DNA from: Isoetes taiwanensis
Taxonomy: Eukaryota > Streptophyta > Lycopodiopsida > Isoetales > Isoetaceae
Assembly: GCA_021234155.1 (NCBI GenBank)
Contig: JAJEKV010000052.1
Location: 5,988,925 to 6,052,924, forward strand
DNA: 64,000 bases
Direction: 5' to 3'
Shown here: in pieces, positions 1 to 12,965 of the stretch
How positions within the stretch are numbered: the first letter of the stretch is position 1
How the letters are laid out: every line of letters begins with the position of its first letter
Position numbers and translations under genes: made by a program
Notes under the pieces: generated by a model
The model's database searches: none
The model's input: only the letters and a program-made list of their open reading frames with translations
What the model was told of the DNA's origin: nothing

Positions 1-2341
1 TCGGGCCTCTGTTAATAGGTGACATATTGAAGTAAAAGAAAATTATTACCTACATAGCCCCGGTCACATGCACAGAGCCCAATCACAACATGTTAATGTT
101 GTTTTGGAAGAAAGACCTACCATAATGCTATGACAAAGAGAATACATCTCCATGATCACAGGACTTTTTGAACAAATAATCAAGACATTTCCGCTATACA
201 TAGAATGTTTATAGTAGAGCAATAGAACGGTATATTAAGAGAATCAATCCTAAAACAACAATACCTTTTAACATTTTTGAGCTTATCCACGATTATTACT
301 CCAAATCCACCTTTTATTCTTTCCTTACCTTCCATGCAATTCAAACTTGGTACCTCAATTCTAGTTAAATTAGCATACATTGTATAACTTTACCAAGTTC
401 TAGCATGACCTTTACCAAGGAATCATCTACAAATGTAATGTATGAAGTTGCGCACACCTATATAAACATCAAATAGTAAAGAAAAATTCTAAATGTTAAG
501 AAACATACCTCTTATGCGGAGAAGCTTAGATTTGAAGCTATGAGAGACCTCGTAATATTATTTCCTGAACCTCCCTGTTACAAACACAAAAATAAAAAAT
601 AAAAAAACTCTTTAGAGCTTATTTTTTTACGATCTACGATGGAACTCATGAATTTGATAATGGAAAAATGTGACTTTCATTTTGCCTTGTTCACCAAGAA
701 ATGAAGAAGCGGTACTGGTATGAGCGGTCCAAAGAAGGAATGGCATAAAGTCAGCTCTATCGAACTCCCATCTCTAACCATGGTCATTGCCTTCATCAAT
801 CGAAAATCTCAGAAAAACTATTAGGGTTCTATTGAGAAGCAAAAGTACCGGTTAAAGACTACCCGAAATGCAAACGGGTCGAAACATAGAATCGAATGCA
901 AGAGCTTAAGAAGTCGACGATTCTTCTTGAACACTAAGCCACCACGATTTTCCTTCCATGAGCAAGGCGAGCAATGTCGGCAATGCTCTACCAGGAGCAA
1001 ATCGGCTTAAAAGAATGTCAAACATCCGGGAAAGCAAAGCTGGAGCATAGAATACAAAATATCAATCATTTAAGAAAATATATCCGTGAGAAGAGGTCCC
1101 ATCGGAGGGAATACAAAGTAGCAAATAGTATAAGAAAGCATTTTGTGGGTCCTTAACCTATTTCGCAGAGATCAAATCCATGACAAAATGCCACCAAGTA
1201 AAAGGAGGTCAAGGCGAGAAGATCGTGATAGCAACCCGCTTAAGAAAGCCTTTTTTTGAGAAGAGCCGGATCCCAATTCTACAAAACGCAAGGAAAAGGG
1301 AAGATAATCAAACGCCAAAAATCAAGCAAGAAACCCACAAAGCCAGCCGAAAAAGTAAAGAAATTTTGCGCCTGATCCACAAACTTTATAAATGCCGATT
1401 AACCCGCACCGCACTGCCTCCAACTCATACAAAGATAAGCCCAAAAGATCGCTCCAAATTTCCAAACTCCCTCCAATTTAACGACTGAAAAGTTTTAATC
1501 TGCCGCCCATGTAAGCAAAGGCAAAATGAATCTTAATCACAAAATCAAATGAAATCAAGGCGAGACATAGGAAGCAAAAAGGAAAGAAAGAATAAAAACC
1601 TAAAATGAAGTTTTGTTACGCTCCAAGCTCCAAAAACTAAGCTCCAAGCCCTATTCCAAAATGTCAGCTCCACAACGCCCTCAAGCTTTTCTAGCACGGG
1701 GTTAATAAGCAATGAGGCGGTTCAACCCCACCGCCATCATCAAACCGAGATCCACAACGTTCCCAAGAATTTCATTATGATTTGAAGGCAAGGGAAAGAG
1801 TGCCGTAAAAAGCGTTTTTGGCTAGGAAAACCCAAAAAGCGGCGTTACATTGCTGGAAAAAGCGTTACATCCGGCCGGAAAGGGGACACCGCATCGACAA
1901 AAACCCCAAAAACTTTTAAGTAAGTAGACTAGTAAGCGGGTGCCCGTTCTTGCCAAAGTGCAAATGAATCACAAAGTACAAATAAATCAAATAAATCACG
2001 CACAATGGGCTAAAGTACAAAATGAAATCACAAAGTACAAATGAATCACGCGACGATACGCCAAGTAAAATTGAATCATATGTCCAAGAAGATAAGAAGA
2101 GATATATGATCAAAAGTACACAAAGCAACAAAATTGTGCTAAAAAACTTTTAGGATATCTTGCGCCAAAACTCTCATCAAGGTCGAGGTGCATCCAAACA
2201 CCTCCGGAAACATTTGAGCAATCCCGGGAAGTTGATGGCCTTAAAGTAATCAAAGCGTAAAAATCATAATGACAAACTTTAGACACTGTAACCAAATGAC
2301 ATTAAACTTTCACCAAAATTTGTTTATCGCGATAAAGGTAG
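1..2341. other. no recognisable gene
   Basis: AT-rich sequence with only short open frames and no domain that I recognise. Frames of about 60-100 residues near 974-1488 are rich in Lys and Arg, lack motifs and look like chance translations. The last part (about 1856-1930) is shared with 6700-6792. Confidence 0.6.
1856..1930 (+). repeat. dispersed repeat copy 1
   Basis: This segment and 6700-6792 share a diverged block: a GGAAAAAGCG motif, then GGGGACACC, then AACCCCAAAAA and the identical tail ACTTTTAAGTAAGTAGA. The homology upstream is weak, so I cannot set the left edge of the unit. It could be the end of a decayed LTR or of a DNA element. No coding content is visible. Confidence 0.5.
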
Positions 2342-2603
2342 CACCTTGCTGGATAGTCCACCAATTATTGGTACAACAATTATAAAGCTGGGATATGCCA
2401 CGGTCGAAATAATAAACGCTCCAGCAATGGCAATGCAAAAGCATCTATCTGTATTGGAGAAAGAATACAAAGAATACAATTAACCTCTCGAGGATTGATT
2501 CATGTAGTGGAATATCCATCACCATCAAAAGTACCTTCCCGGAGCCAGTCACAACACTTCCACAAATATCTCGCCCTGTTAATGCAAGAGATATGCATGC
2601 AAT
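2342..2603 (-). pseudogene. DEAD-box RNA helicase fragment (DRS1/DDX27/RH28-like)
   Basis: Read on the minus strand, 2603-2535 encodes a 23-residue block with LTGRDICGS and TGSGK, the motif I (Walker A) region of DRS1/DDX27-type ribosome-biogenesis helicases. It ends at a good GT donor. After a short intron-like gap ending in TACAG at 2449, 2448-2383 encodes AFALPLLERLLFRP, the next conserved block. A shifted frame at 2368-2342 gives GGLSSKV, which occurs further along in this family. The residue after TGSGK is Ile instead of Thr, a stop follows, and the stretch with the PTREL motif is missing. The retained intron argues against a processed retrocopy. I infer a dead genomic fragment of a nucleolar helicase gene. 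The DEAD box and the C-terminal helicase domain are absent. Confidence 0.65.
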
Positions 2604-5600
2604 CTGTGGAAACAAAAGAATACAGCATAAAACACTAAGCTGTTTGATGTAAAGAGAAACTTACTATTTGTAAGCACAACGGTTTGAACAATGTCACCCT
2701 TACCACTTTGTATTATGTCCCAGCCATAAGCAAATCCTCCAAGATGAAATCCTCCATGAAAGAATCTGAAAACAATAATTTCAAACATGCTTCCTATGTT
2801 TGAAACAATAATTTCAGGGCATGTGTACCCAATTAAATAAAGCTTGTATGAGGACAGTGGCATGTCAACTACAACATCCGCAGATTTAGTGCTTCACTAT
2901 GAAAACTGTCACTAAAGCAATATGCATTTCGAAGTGTAAGTATCCGAAGTGTAAGTATCCGGAAGTGGCGTATCGTTTACATTTTTTTATTTGATCCTTG
3001 TCAAGAGGTTTATTGTGTACTTTTATGGAACCAATCCCACCACTTTGATGGATATAAAATTATCAATTGGACGAAACCTTGCAAGGAAAATGGCCCGCTC
3101 ATAAAACTTCGAAAATGCATGGAAAAGATGGGGCAATGTCTACTGGCACCTGCAAAAAAAGCAATAATTGCGTCAGCGATGGCACACATCCCAACAAATG
3201 TAGCAAATTGTTACCTTTGCTTCTTCCAAACGTGACAATACACGACCTAGTTCGGGAGTGATGGTAGCATATTTTCTAATGATTCTTTGTCGCAACTTTA
3301 TTACCTTCAGCCAGATTTTAAGTAACTTAAACCCTCCACTTGCAGCTCTTACCTGCTTTTTTCAAACTCATGAACTTTGAGTATAGTTGGTCATATAAGA
3401 TTTTTATATTTTTCCATACCTTGTTGAAGTCTCATCGAGAAGGTACCATCACTACAAAGAAATGAATCCTCCGTGCTTCAAGATCCAATTAAACCGCAAA
3501 GCTTGACCCTTTCTCGTGACTTGTATTAAAAACAATGAGATAGACGCGACGCAAAAACCGCTGAGGGATTAAATGAATCATGGGTTCCGATCTCCCCGTG
3601 AGTGCTCTATTTCTTGTGTGACGATGTTTTCTAGTTTATGCTCAAGGGGCATAGTTTGCGCCTTTACTTAAACTCACCTAATGTCTAAAGTATTGAGGGC
3701 ATGTATGACTTACCCGCGGGGCTTTTTTGCCAAATCGTGATCGATCGAAAAGCATCCCGCAAGGAAAGATATGTACATCGATCTCTCGATATTCCTACAG
3801 ACACCCTAACAATAAAACTTTATTTATTAGGAAGCTATACTAAATGATGAATAGTGTAACATATAATCCAAAATGAAATGGACTCACAATTCACCAGTGA
3901 GTACGTGGGTTGGCAAGAGTTTTTCATGTTCCAAAACTGATATTCCTTCGCATAAAGATAAATGCATTAGTTATATTTTAATCATTAACCAAAGACTCAA
4001 TTCCAAAAAACGCTGTAGGTAGGATGTAATGCAAAATATGCCGGTGCCATGTTCATAATGCAAAATACCAAATGTATCTCATTTAATTTTCATATTTACG
4101 AAAGTAAGAAAAGCAAGGGTGCTTAGAATCCTATGGACAACCAAGTCATTTGATTTATCCGTCTATAGGTTGTCCTAAACCACCCATCGGGCCTAAGTGG
4201 ACTCACCATTCAAATTGTGGGCTATGGGTTAGCACTTGCTTTTCCCCGCTTCAAAACCGGATATTCTTTGCTGCAAAACTCGAAATAATAGACATTAGGC
4301 CTTGATGGTCCCGTGGGCCGTGATATACAACCAACAAATCTAAAGGCTTGTTCTTCCAAAGGTAATCAAACCTATGAAATGCAATTGCAATTAAGGTACA
4401 TAAAGGAAGGAACCTTGGAACAATGAAATATATAGAATTATCTTGTTTCTTGATCCTGAAAATTTAGATTAATTGGCAAAGGTCGTAATTATTACTCCCC
4501 TTTACAAAGAAATAAATTTTCTTGCAAGAAGCAAGAAAGGAATCTTGTCGATGAGAGATTCTAGCACAAAGAATTATGATGAATTTTATGATAGAAAGAT
4601 CCTAGACAGGGCAATTTGACCTTGCAAATATCTTGCACAAGTATTAATACAAAGATCTTGCACAAACCCATACAGAGCTATTTGGCAGGGCGTAACGTAA
4701 AGCCGCTCAAAGAAAGGTGACTCTAGAAGCAAAGATGGCATTTTCGAGGCTTAATTTGTTCTTACCTTTACCTTGTATATTTGTTTCTACAACAAACTAA
4801 ACCTTCTACAAATGGTTGAGCAAAATTAAGGCAACCTACTAACTTGCACACATGAAATAAAAGGCACATCCGGCCAATATAAAACTATTGTAGAGGCCAT
4901 GTTTAGATGTAGGAAATAAAAACTGGCATTGTACCATTGCCTACAAAAGAATAGCTATTTGATAATGCAATTTACAAATATGGGAACCGAAAGCATTCTT
5001 TGAAAGTGTATGTTTTGCATTATGGCGCTTTATTCCGTAAAAGGTAAAATAAAATGAACATAGGTGTACAATGAAAATAGATATACACACCGATCCATCT
5101 TAAAGCTTTTCAAAGCAAGTTGCTCCTTCCTTCAAATAAGCTTGAAACCAACAAATTGAGAGAACGCTGTTATCCGTGGGATAAAAAATAGGAGCATTAT
5201 GTCATACCGTAATGCTCAAAATTAAAGATTTAAATCATATTATGGAAAGAGCTAGCCTCACCATAATAGACCAAGCCAAGGAAAACATTAGCCGACAAAT
5301 CCAAATCATCATATGTGTCATATGTATTCATCTTATATATTTTAATGTACCTACCTAACATGCAACTTGATTATATCTTCTTCACCATCTCTAGATTAAG
5401 AAAAGATAAAGCATCGAGAAGGGAAGTGAAATAAAAATAATAAACATTCAAGAAAAGCAAAATTGAAGATAACCCTAGAAGTAAAACTTCTAGAAAGCAT
5501 CCAGAAATTGAAAGAAAGTGATGCTCAAGCCTTGTCATGTCAAGCATAATATGACATTGTGCAAGGAAATATAATGTAAAGCACACCTTATTAGCACCAT

Positions 5601-6699
5601 TAAAGAACCAGCCGAAAAGCCAATATATCGTAAGCTTTTTTATGTAAGCAAGGGAGATGGTACAAAAAAGAAACCCGGATAAACCTATTTTATTACTATG
5701 ATAAGCCCATTTTTGCCCCCTTATCGAAATGCAAAAGCTAAAGAGACAACGGAGCCGAAATCTTGACCCCATTGTTACCGACAAATACCCATTCATCCAA
5801 ATTGTTAAAAAAAAATCACACAAAAAAGTGAATCGACCGCATAAAATCGACACCAAATCCAACCTAAACTAAGCACATCTTGGAATTTGTAATGCAAAGA
5901 AGCAAAGAAGTTATGTCGCCATATAAACCAAGAAAAAACCAACTAAAACCATCCGTAAACCGAAAATCTCCAAAAATCGAAATGAAGAAAGGAGTTGGGA
6001 TTCTACATGCTCAAGCGATTCAATCTCGTGAGGACTCAAAGATCGTGGGTGCAAGTTCGCCAACCATAACCAAGCATCGCTAACGCGCATTCAACTAAAA
6101 CCCTAGGTGCCGTGATGCAATATTCCCCGCCCGGTCTTCCTAATCAAAATGGTTGGCATCGAAAAGTTTTAGAAAATGGAGATATGGAGTTCCAGATTGA
6201 ACCTCGCTTCGGCCCCTGAAATCGCCCCTGCAAAAAATGCGAAATGATCCGAGGCCCCTAAACGCTACCAAAATTAATGGGCAAAATGAAATGAAAGGGT
6301 AAAACTTCGTGAGCAGAGGCTATTATGAACCCAAAGCAGCTCGGGCTTAAGAGCTTATGCTTTCAAGGAAGTGGAAATGGGACCCGCAAAAAGAGATGCA
6401 AAGCGCAATGCCATACCAAATATGGAGTGCAAGAAGTACCGGAGAAGCCGTTTTATCGGTAATTTTACCCGCAAAAAATGAATCGAGGTCGGATTTGAAG
6501 GATATTAGAGAAGAAGCTCACTTTTCCGCTCATGCGCCCCCGCAACATGCATTGCTTGAACAAAAATATGGCGCTCTCGAGCTTTCAGGCGCTGGGCGCC
6601 GCCGCTGAACCCGCACCGCCCCACACCTAAGAGAGAGAGAAAGTCGCCGAAAAATGAAGAGAAGAAAATAAAATGTTGAAGAAGGCTTTGGCCGGAAAA
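2604..6699. other. no recognisable gene
   Basis: Long non-coding stretch. Around 3878-3960 and 4199-4275 there is a diverged direct repeat sharing GACTCAC, TGGGTT and GATATTC motifs. The 163-residue minus-strand frame at 5371-5862 is hydrophobic, has no known domain and sits in AT-rich DNA. I see nothing else to support. Confidence 0.5.
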
Positions 6700-6792
6700 C
6701 ACGCTTTTGTCGGAAAAAGCGTGGAGTTTTATACGGAAGGGGACACCTAAGATCGCCTAAAACCCCAAAAAACTTTTAAGTAAGTAGATATA
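6700..6792 (+). repeat. dispersed repeat copy 2
   Basis: Second copy of the block described at 1856-1930, ending in the same ACTTTTAAGTAAGTAGA tail. A pyrimidine-rich tract and TTAG follow directly at 6796-6809, just before an L1 reverse transcriptase remnant. Confidence 0.5.
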
Positions 6793-7103
6793 TTTCTTTT
6801 CCCTCTTAGATATTCTGGGAGCTGATATTACAGCAATTATTAAAGTCATATGGGCATGCGGGAAAATGCATCCAGCTATTGCTACAGACATTATTACACT
6901 TGTTTCTTAAAGTAAAGAGGCCTATGCAGTTCCATGAATGGCACCCTATTGTGCTAAACAATACCCTCTATAAGATTGTAGCTAAGATAATAGGCAAAGG
7001 ACTGAAAAAGGGATTAGCAAGAATAATTGGTCCTCTCTTAAAAAGATAGTTGGAAATGGGTCAAGAAGTAGGAAAATGTATATTACTCGCCCACAATCTT
7101 TAG
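6793..7103 (+). mobile_element. L1-type LINE, reverse transcriptase remnant
   Basis: A plus-strand frame around 6921-7050 reads FHEWHPIVLNNTLYKIVAKI and then a run of Lys, Leu and Gly ending in RIIGP. This is the finger region of plant L1 reverse transcriptases, typically HEWRPISLCNxxYKIxAKxLxxRL. Beyond a stop, GKCILLAHNL matches the downstream NILLAHEL motif. The upstream part keeps weaker similarity. No endonuclease, catalytic FADD motif or poly(A) tail is present, so this is an old fragment truncated at both ends. It differs from the LINE family at 17-42 kb. Confidence 0.7.
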
Positions 7104-8627
7104 CCACATTCTTTGATATGCTTGAGTGACTTGTCGTATCTTGCTATAAAATAGATGTTTGCAACTACTATATTGCAAATATGAGCATCTTACACGATTT
7201 GTATGTTGTACATCATTATATTTGGTATTAGTATAAATGGTAAGTTTTGTATTAGCATCTAGGATGATTCATTTTCAAATTATACCCGGTATTAGCATTG
7301 CTGGGCTTTTCGTGAAGCAAAATTGCAAAAATTAAAAAGGATGTAATAATGCTACAAAAGTAATATTATTTTGAAGCAAACATTATGTTGCACATCATTT
7401 CATACAATTCTTCAAAAACATGACGCACATTATGCAATTCTTATAAAACATACTGCACATGAGCTACATCATGCATGTACAAGTTGTTAAATGTTTCTTT
7501 CTAAATCCTTCATCGAGCCAACAATTCTTTAAGCCTGTATACAGCCAAAACCTGTCATTTTTGCTTTTACTAAAGACTTTTGATTAAGTCTTTAGGTATT
7601 TAACTTGGATGGTAGTTTTCGCAATTTAAATGGTTTAATTTGGATGATGATTGATCAAGGGAATATGCCATGTCATATTCCCTCTTCAACAACCACAATC
7701 GTTGAACGAAAATCAAGATGAAGTCAAACTCCATTTTCCACCTCAACATATGGTTGTCACAACCACAATAGAAGTCAATGTACGCTATACAACTACAGGG
7801 AATCTAGCATAGCAACACATATAAACATAACAAAGTCTTTGCAAGCCGCAATTTTCAAACCTGTAGTTCAGAAGCCACTGCTCGGGATTCTATCCCTCAC
7901 ACAGGAAATGCAAAACCCAACAAACAAACCATGAATATTTCAAACAGAATTGTCTAATTCTAACGAGAAGAATGGCTTACAAAAAAAAAAGTTAGCATTG
8001 ATAGCAGGGATATGAACGGCAGTTCTAGCGACACCGCTGTTGTGCAGAATGGAACCCAAAGTGGTGCTACCAGCAGAGGCAATGTTATCAGGCTACTGCA
8101 ACCAAGAAATTATATCAGACAACAACTCATATTGGATGAATCTGAACAGGACTTTGGAAGATCTTATGCATTGTGCCACAGATTTTGTGTTTGACGTTTT
8201 ACACAGTTCAAATGGTACTACCGCCTATGGTGAGCATGTGTTGGAGGAGCCTGAGCAAGACCCAGTATTCTGTCTGCCTCCTGGTGTAAAAACACCAGAC
8301 ATATCTGCATGTAAGAATGAAAATTTGAACCTCACCGAGATGAATCGGTACCTCAGTAACACCAGCCGAATCGGAACCCGCTTAAGAACATCAGACTTAA
8401 AATCTAGGACAAACCAACCTGCTAAAAAAACAGATCAAAGGAACTTTCAGGAATGAAAACCCTATGAAAAAGCCTACCCTGTCCAAAACATCATCCGGAA
8501 GCTCCTGCAAAACACATCTCTGGAATTCTGCCCTGTCCAAAACATCTACGGAACTTGCTCTTCTGCAACGACACTACAAATTATCTCTTTGCTTGCTCCT
8601 ACAACGCTTGCTCCTGTGCATGTCAAA
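7104..8627. other. no recognisable gene
   Basis: AT-rich. A 138-codon plus-strand frame at 8040-8456 has no motif I recognise, and overlapping frames of similar quality exist beside it. I do not call it a gene. Confidence 0.5.
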
Positions 8628-8697
8628 ATCGGCCTCTTGGTAGAACCCCACCGCCATGGCAGATCGGCCTCTTGGTAGAACCCCACCGCCATGGCCA
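8628..8697 (+). repeat. 35-bp tandem repeat, two copies
   Basis: Two almost identical 35-bp units start at 8628 and 8663 (ATCGGCCTCTTGGTAGAACC and onward to CCATGGC). They are GC-richer than their surroundings. Confidence 0.9.
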
Positions 8698-8986
8698 CGC
8701 TGCCATGCCCTGCGACCTAAATAGAACCCCTAAATCATAAAACAAACAAATCATAGACATTACAAAACTCAAAACCATATTTCTGACATCAGCATTATAC
8801 GGTTTTGGCATACTCATACTTGCCAAAACCATATAAAATCTTATGTAATACTTGCTCCTTCCAACAATTGCAGAAGATAATCTATGATACTTTTATCTTA
8901 TAAGACGGTTGTATTATAAGGATGAAACTATATTATGTGGAGAAATATCTTTTATATATACGATAGAAATAGCATATTAGCATGCA

Positions 8987-9109
8987 AGTCTTTGAATTTG
9001 TCAACTTTGCTTATGGGACTACTTGAATTTATCAGCTTTGCGAGTCTTTGAATTTATCAAGTTTGCTTATGGGACTCCTTGAATTTATCAACTTTGCTTA
9101 TGGGACTTG
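8987..9109 (+). repeat. imperfect tandem repeat around TTGAATTTATCAACTTTGC
   Basis: Four imperfect units of 24-32 bp built on CTTTGAATTTATCAACTTTG, most followed by CTTATGGGA. A higher-order period of about 55 bp is visible (8987 and 9042). Confidence 0.85.
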
Positions 9110-9810
9110 CCATAGGTTATGGAAGCTGTACAAATTATCTAACATTTCTATATCTAAGATTTCAACTTTAGATACTTTTGTCATATAGCTCTAGCAAGGC
9201 TTCATAAGATGCGACTGAAAATGAGATTGGATCTATGCCCATGCTATGTAAACATTGTCATATAAGACAAATCAATGTTCAATAGTCTCAGACAACAACT
9301 TGCATACAAGGCAGAGTGGGCTAACTCATGGCTATGAATGGACCTTCACATTCACTCTGAGCAAGCGATGAAAAATCTGCCAAGAAAGAGAGAAGCACCC
9401 GGCTTAGGAATGATATTTATATCGATGCGCCCACATGCATGGAGATGGAGATGTTTAATGCCCAATGAGAAGATGGAGCAAGGGGGGAGCAAACGCAAGA
9501 ATTTGTAACAATGCTGAATCAAGTCCTAACCTAGATGAAAGTCCTATGAAGTCAGATGATATTTTCCACGAAATGCTGGCCAAGTGAGAAGATACTATAC
9601 ATCAAACGGGGAAACACCAACGCTGCCACCTCTTCTGAGTATTTTGGTAAAGGAGGCCACGAGCGGGGGCGATCAAAGGGAAGCCACAAAACGAGGAAAG
9701 AGGTTTGCATGCAATGCAGTCGATGCCACCAAGGGCTTCCCTTTTTCCGCACCTTTGAGAAGGCAAAGGCATGCCACAACGGCTTGAGAGTGAATAAAGA
9801 GAACCTATGA
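9110..9810. other. no recognisable gene
   Basis: No supported coding region. The overlapping frames near 9552-9872 are antisense shadows of each other without motifs. Confidence 0.5.
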
Positions 9811-9968
9811 CAAACCAAGTTTAACCGCAGTTTGCCAAAAACAACACAAATGGGCCAAATTTGAATTTTCATACAAAGGGGCCATGTACACTGTGGTGGA
9901 ATGCATCCGCTTGTTTAGTCTTTGTAGACCGTGTTGTTTTGGCAAACCCGCAGCTTAAACTTGGTTTG
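9811..9968. repeat. foldback / MITE-like inverted repeat
   Basis: The arm at 9811-9847 (CAAACCAAGTTTAA, then TTTGCCAAAA and ACAACAC) is the inverted complement of 9931-9968, with a loop of about 83 bp. The arms are about 37 bp with a few mismatches. No clear target duplication could be assigned. It fits a small non-autonomous DNA transposon or foldback element. Confidence 0.65.
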
Positions 9969-10378
9969 AAACAAAGCCAAAAAAACGTAAAACCGCAAAA
10001 AAACAAAGCAAAAGAGGCCAAAACATCACGAAATGACTTTAACCATTGAAAACAGGGAGAAAAACAATTCCGATTGAATTCAAATTTTGGGCCCCCGGCC
10101 TGGGGGGGAGGGGAGGGATAACAAAGTCTACCCCTTTTAGCTAAACACAACACCGGAAATAAAGCACAACTTCAATTGCCGCATCTGCATCTTGCACGTG
10201 ACTACATTGTGTCAGCTCTTTCCCAGAATGCTCAAATTAATTGCAAATTTGGTCAAATGGTGAAATTCTTGCCCATTCACATAACTAATGACATATATCA
10301 GACATGGAATCTCTTCTTACATTATCACAAAAAAATGTTACAATGAGATTACAAAGTTAGGAGAAATTACGAAGCTTA
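9969..10378. other. no recognisable gene
   Basis: Short-frame sequence with a G-run near 10104-10116. Nothing coding is supported. It ends at the TTA target duplication of the DNA element that follows. Confidence 0.5.
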
Positions 10379-11636
10379 GGGTACCTTCGCACCTGTCGTT
10401 AAGTTAGAATTAAGTTAATTTTTTTAACTGCCCAGTTAAACTTATAAGAGACGCTTACGTTCGCACGAAGACTAAGTTAATTTTCCGTTAAGACTTTAAA
10501 ATAACGGAAACTACTTAAATCTTTTCGCACCAAAATAAATTAGGTTATATTTTTTTAACTTAAGGACAAAATAAATATGCATTCGCACATGTCTTGGTTA
10601 AGTTAGTGCTAACTTGATGCTAACGGCAATGGCTTCGCACATTCGTCCGTTAAGGTTTTTTTTTCTTTTAAACCTTCTAGAATGAGTAATGCTTCCCAAG
10701 AAATTTCATACATATATGCAACATAGAATGTCACAGTTCCATGGACTTTCTAATCACATCCTTCCCTTTGGACTATTGATGCACACCCATATGCTCATCC
10801 AAAGGTAGGCACACAACGAACTTTGAGAACATAAGCTCTTCCTTCACTTCCACCTTAAACGGTATAGAAATTTGAGCATGTTGCCTGTCTGCTCCTGAAT
10901 ACTAGGAATGCAGCACCGCCGCACTTGTTGTTATTGGGAGGTGGAATTGATTTTGCATTACCAAGTTCATCTTCATAATTATTTCAACCATAATGCCACT
11001 GGCCTTTGAAGGTGGTATTGGCTTTGCATTACTGCCCATTACGTAATTATGTACAATAGTTGCATTACTATTTGGTGCAGTTGGGCACTTGCATGAATAT
11101 GCTCTCCTTCCTATGTTATTGTGTCAAGTGATCGTTCAACATGCATCAAGTGATTGTCAAGTGATTGTGATCGTTCAAGTGATTGTGGGATTCTCCAGAA
11201 ATGTTCATCTGGTGGCATTTCTGCTCATTTATTGCTTATTGGAACTTTGATAATTCTCTTCAGTCTCAAACCAAACTATGGATCATCACTTCTGAAGCCT
11301 ACTATTCTGTGCATCATATTATGGGAAGTCCACTGAAAGCAACATTCTCGAGAACACTTGACTTGGGGGTGGACTTTCCCAAGGAATTCTCAATCTCTCA
11401 ATATCATATATGTCTCTATATTTTTTCGTCAGATTAGTTTAGTGCCAATCCCAAGCTTTCTTCATAAATGAAGGATGATTCATGCAATGTACCTTGTTAT
11501 GGGCTGCCCTACCATAAGTAGACTGCTTAACAGGCTTTTCTCCTTGAGGAAAGTGGGACCAAAATTAAGAGAGAATGGGTTTATATGATGGAAGATATTG
11601 CAATGCACAACTGTAGGATGTTGTCGGTCAGCACAA

Positions 11637-11808
11637 GGGCCAACAACATAAAACTATTGTGTTTGTTGGCTTGTACAACAATAGCATGGTTAAAGTCTGT
11701 AACTAACAGAAGGAATAGAACAGGGCCAACAACATAAAACTATTGTGTTTGTTGGCTTGTACAACAATAGAATGGTTAAAGTCTGTGACTAACAGAAGGA
11801 ATAGAACG
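11637..11808 (+). repeat. 86-bp tandem duplication
   Basis: Two 86-bp units starting at 11637 and 11723 (GGGCCAACAACATAAAAC onward) differ at only about three positions, so the duplication is recent relative to the decay around it. It lies inside the PIF-type element. Confidence 0.9.
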
Positions 11809-11929
11809 ATGACTGGTATAAACTCAACATAAGGTATTTAATCGCCTCATCTTTTAGAGGTGTGCAAGCTGCTGTTGATATCTGGGAAGCATTTTTTCTA
11901 CTGGGATATTGTACATGCTCCTATACTGT

Positions 11930-12965
11930 TCATTTTTCCAGGCTGTCAGGTTCAATGGCATTATGCTGCATCTCCTCAAAGCATTGTGCAGATCTTCATT
12001 AGGTAGATTTCAAGACCATCCTCCTCCCATCTACCACACTCTTTATATACATGTCCATAATACTACTTGCAAGAACGATGTCAGATTGAAGTTTATGAAA
12101 ACTTATATGTTCATGAGGGCATCTCCCCTGATATATTGCTGCACTACTGCTATGCTATTCAGAAGGCTGGGAAATGAGACTTTGTTTCGCTTTATCCCTT
12201 CACAAAGCCCATAACTGAGTATATGTTCATAGATGCATCTTCCCTAATATATGGCATCTGTGCCCATGCTAGACAATGCTTTCAAGATGCTAAAAAATGT
12301 GACCTTGCTTGGAACTATATCCTAGCTTCTCATGAGTTTAAAACATTCTAGTACAAGGAAGCCTTTGTTATCTTGTGCATATCCTGCAAATCATCATGTT
12401 CCAGGAGACAACATTCTGATTTAGCAATTTATAGAAGATTTCATGTGCCTCCAGCAAGCTGCCACACTTAACATACATATCTATGATTGTAATGCTCACA
12501 GAAATATCGAACTGAAGTTACCTTTCAACATTTTGCTCATGAATATACCTTCCTCGCTATAGAGAACCTGTGTTTCCACATGCTTTCAGGATACTCTTTA
12601 TCTGCCTTTATGCCTTCGAGCTGCATATTCTCAAAGAACTTTAGCGCAAAATGACTTTCACCAACATATCCATGTCCCAAGATCATCACATTCCAAGACG
12701 CTGGAATTCGATATGGCAAATTGTCAAAAAATTCCACATGCCTCATTCATGCAACCACATCTTATGTAAATATCCAGCAGGGTGTTCTCAACAACAATTT
12801 CAAATTGCAAACTACTGGCAAAAATTTGCCCATAAAATCACACACCCTGCTCTCTAGCCCTGGTGGAGCCACAAATCTTCAAGCTACTCAAAACCGTAAT
12901 TTTATCTGACCTGATGCCATGATATTGCATGTTTTCAAAGCATTGCACTGCAATGTCAGACTTGT
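11930..12965 (-). pseudogene. PPR (pentatricopeptide repeat, PLS-type) pseudogene
   Basis: Successive minus-strand blocks in different frames show PPR repeat signatures. From high to low coordinates these are QCFENMQYHGIRSDKIT (about 12950), VVENTLLDIYIRCGCMNEA (about 12770), WNVMILGHGYVGESHFALKF (about 12680), ITIIDMYVKCGSLLEAHEIF (about 12480), NVVSWNMMI (about 12400), VTFFSILKALSSMGTDA (about 12280) and DIVLASSIMDMYIK (about 12060). The alternation of DMYxKCG, VVSWNxMI and xxPDxxTF blocks is typical of the plant PLS subfamily, which acts in organellar RNA editing and processing. Stops and frameshifts separate almost every block, and neither a start nor an E/DYW C-terminus is seen. It sits wholly inside the PIF-type element, which suggests capture of a host gene fragment. 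An older insertion of the element around a local PPR is less likely. Confidence 0.8.

Noticed and set aside
2579-2863. 94-codon minus-strand frame upstream of the helicase fragment, possibly its preceding exon
   Set aside because: Only a vague GYTCPEII resemblance to the GYxKPTPIQ motif. The remainder contains a local duplication and no helicase similarity.
5371-5862. 163-codon hydrophobic minus-strand frame that looks like a membrane protein
   Set aside because: The hydrophobicity comes from AT-rich DNA read antisense to A-rich sequence. No family resemblance.
8040-8456. 138-codon plus-strand open frame
   Set aside because: No domain, no splice or promoter context, and an overlapping frame of equal quality. 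Chance cannot be excluded.
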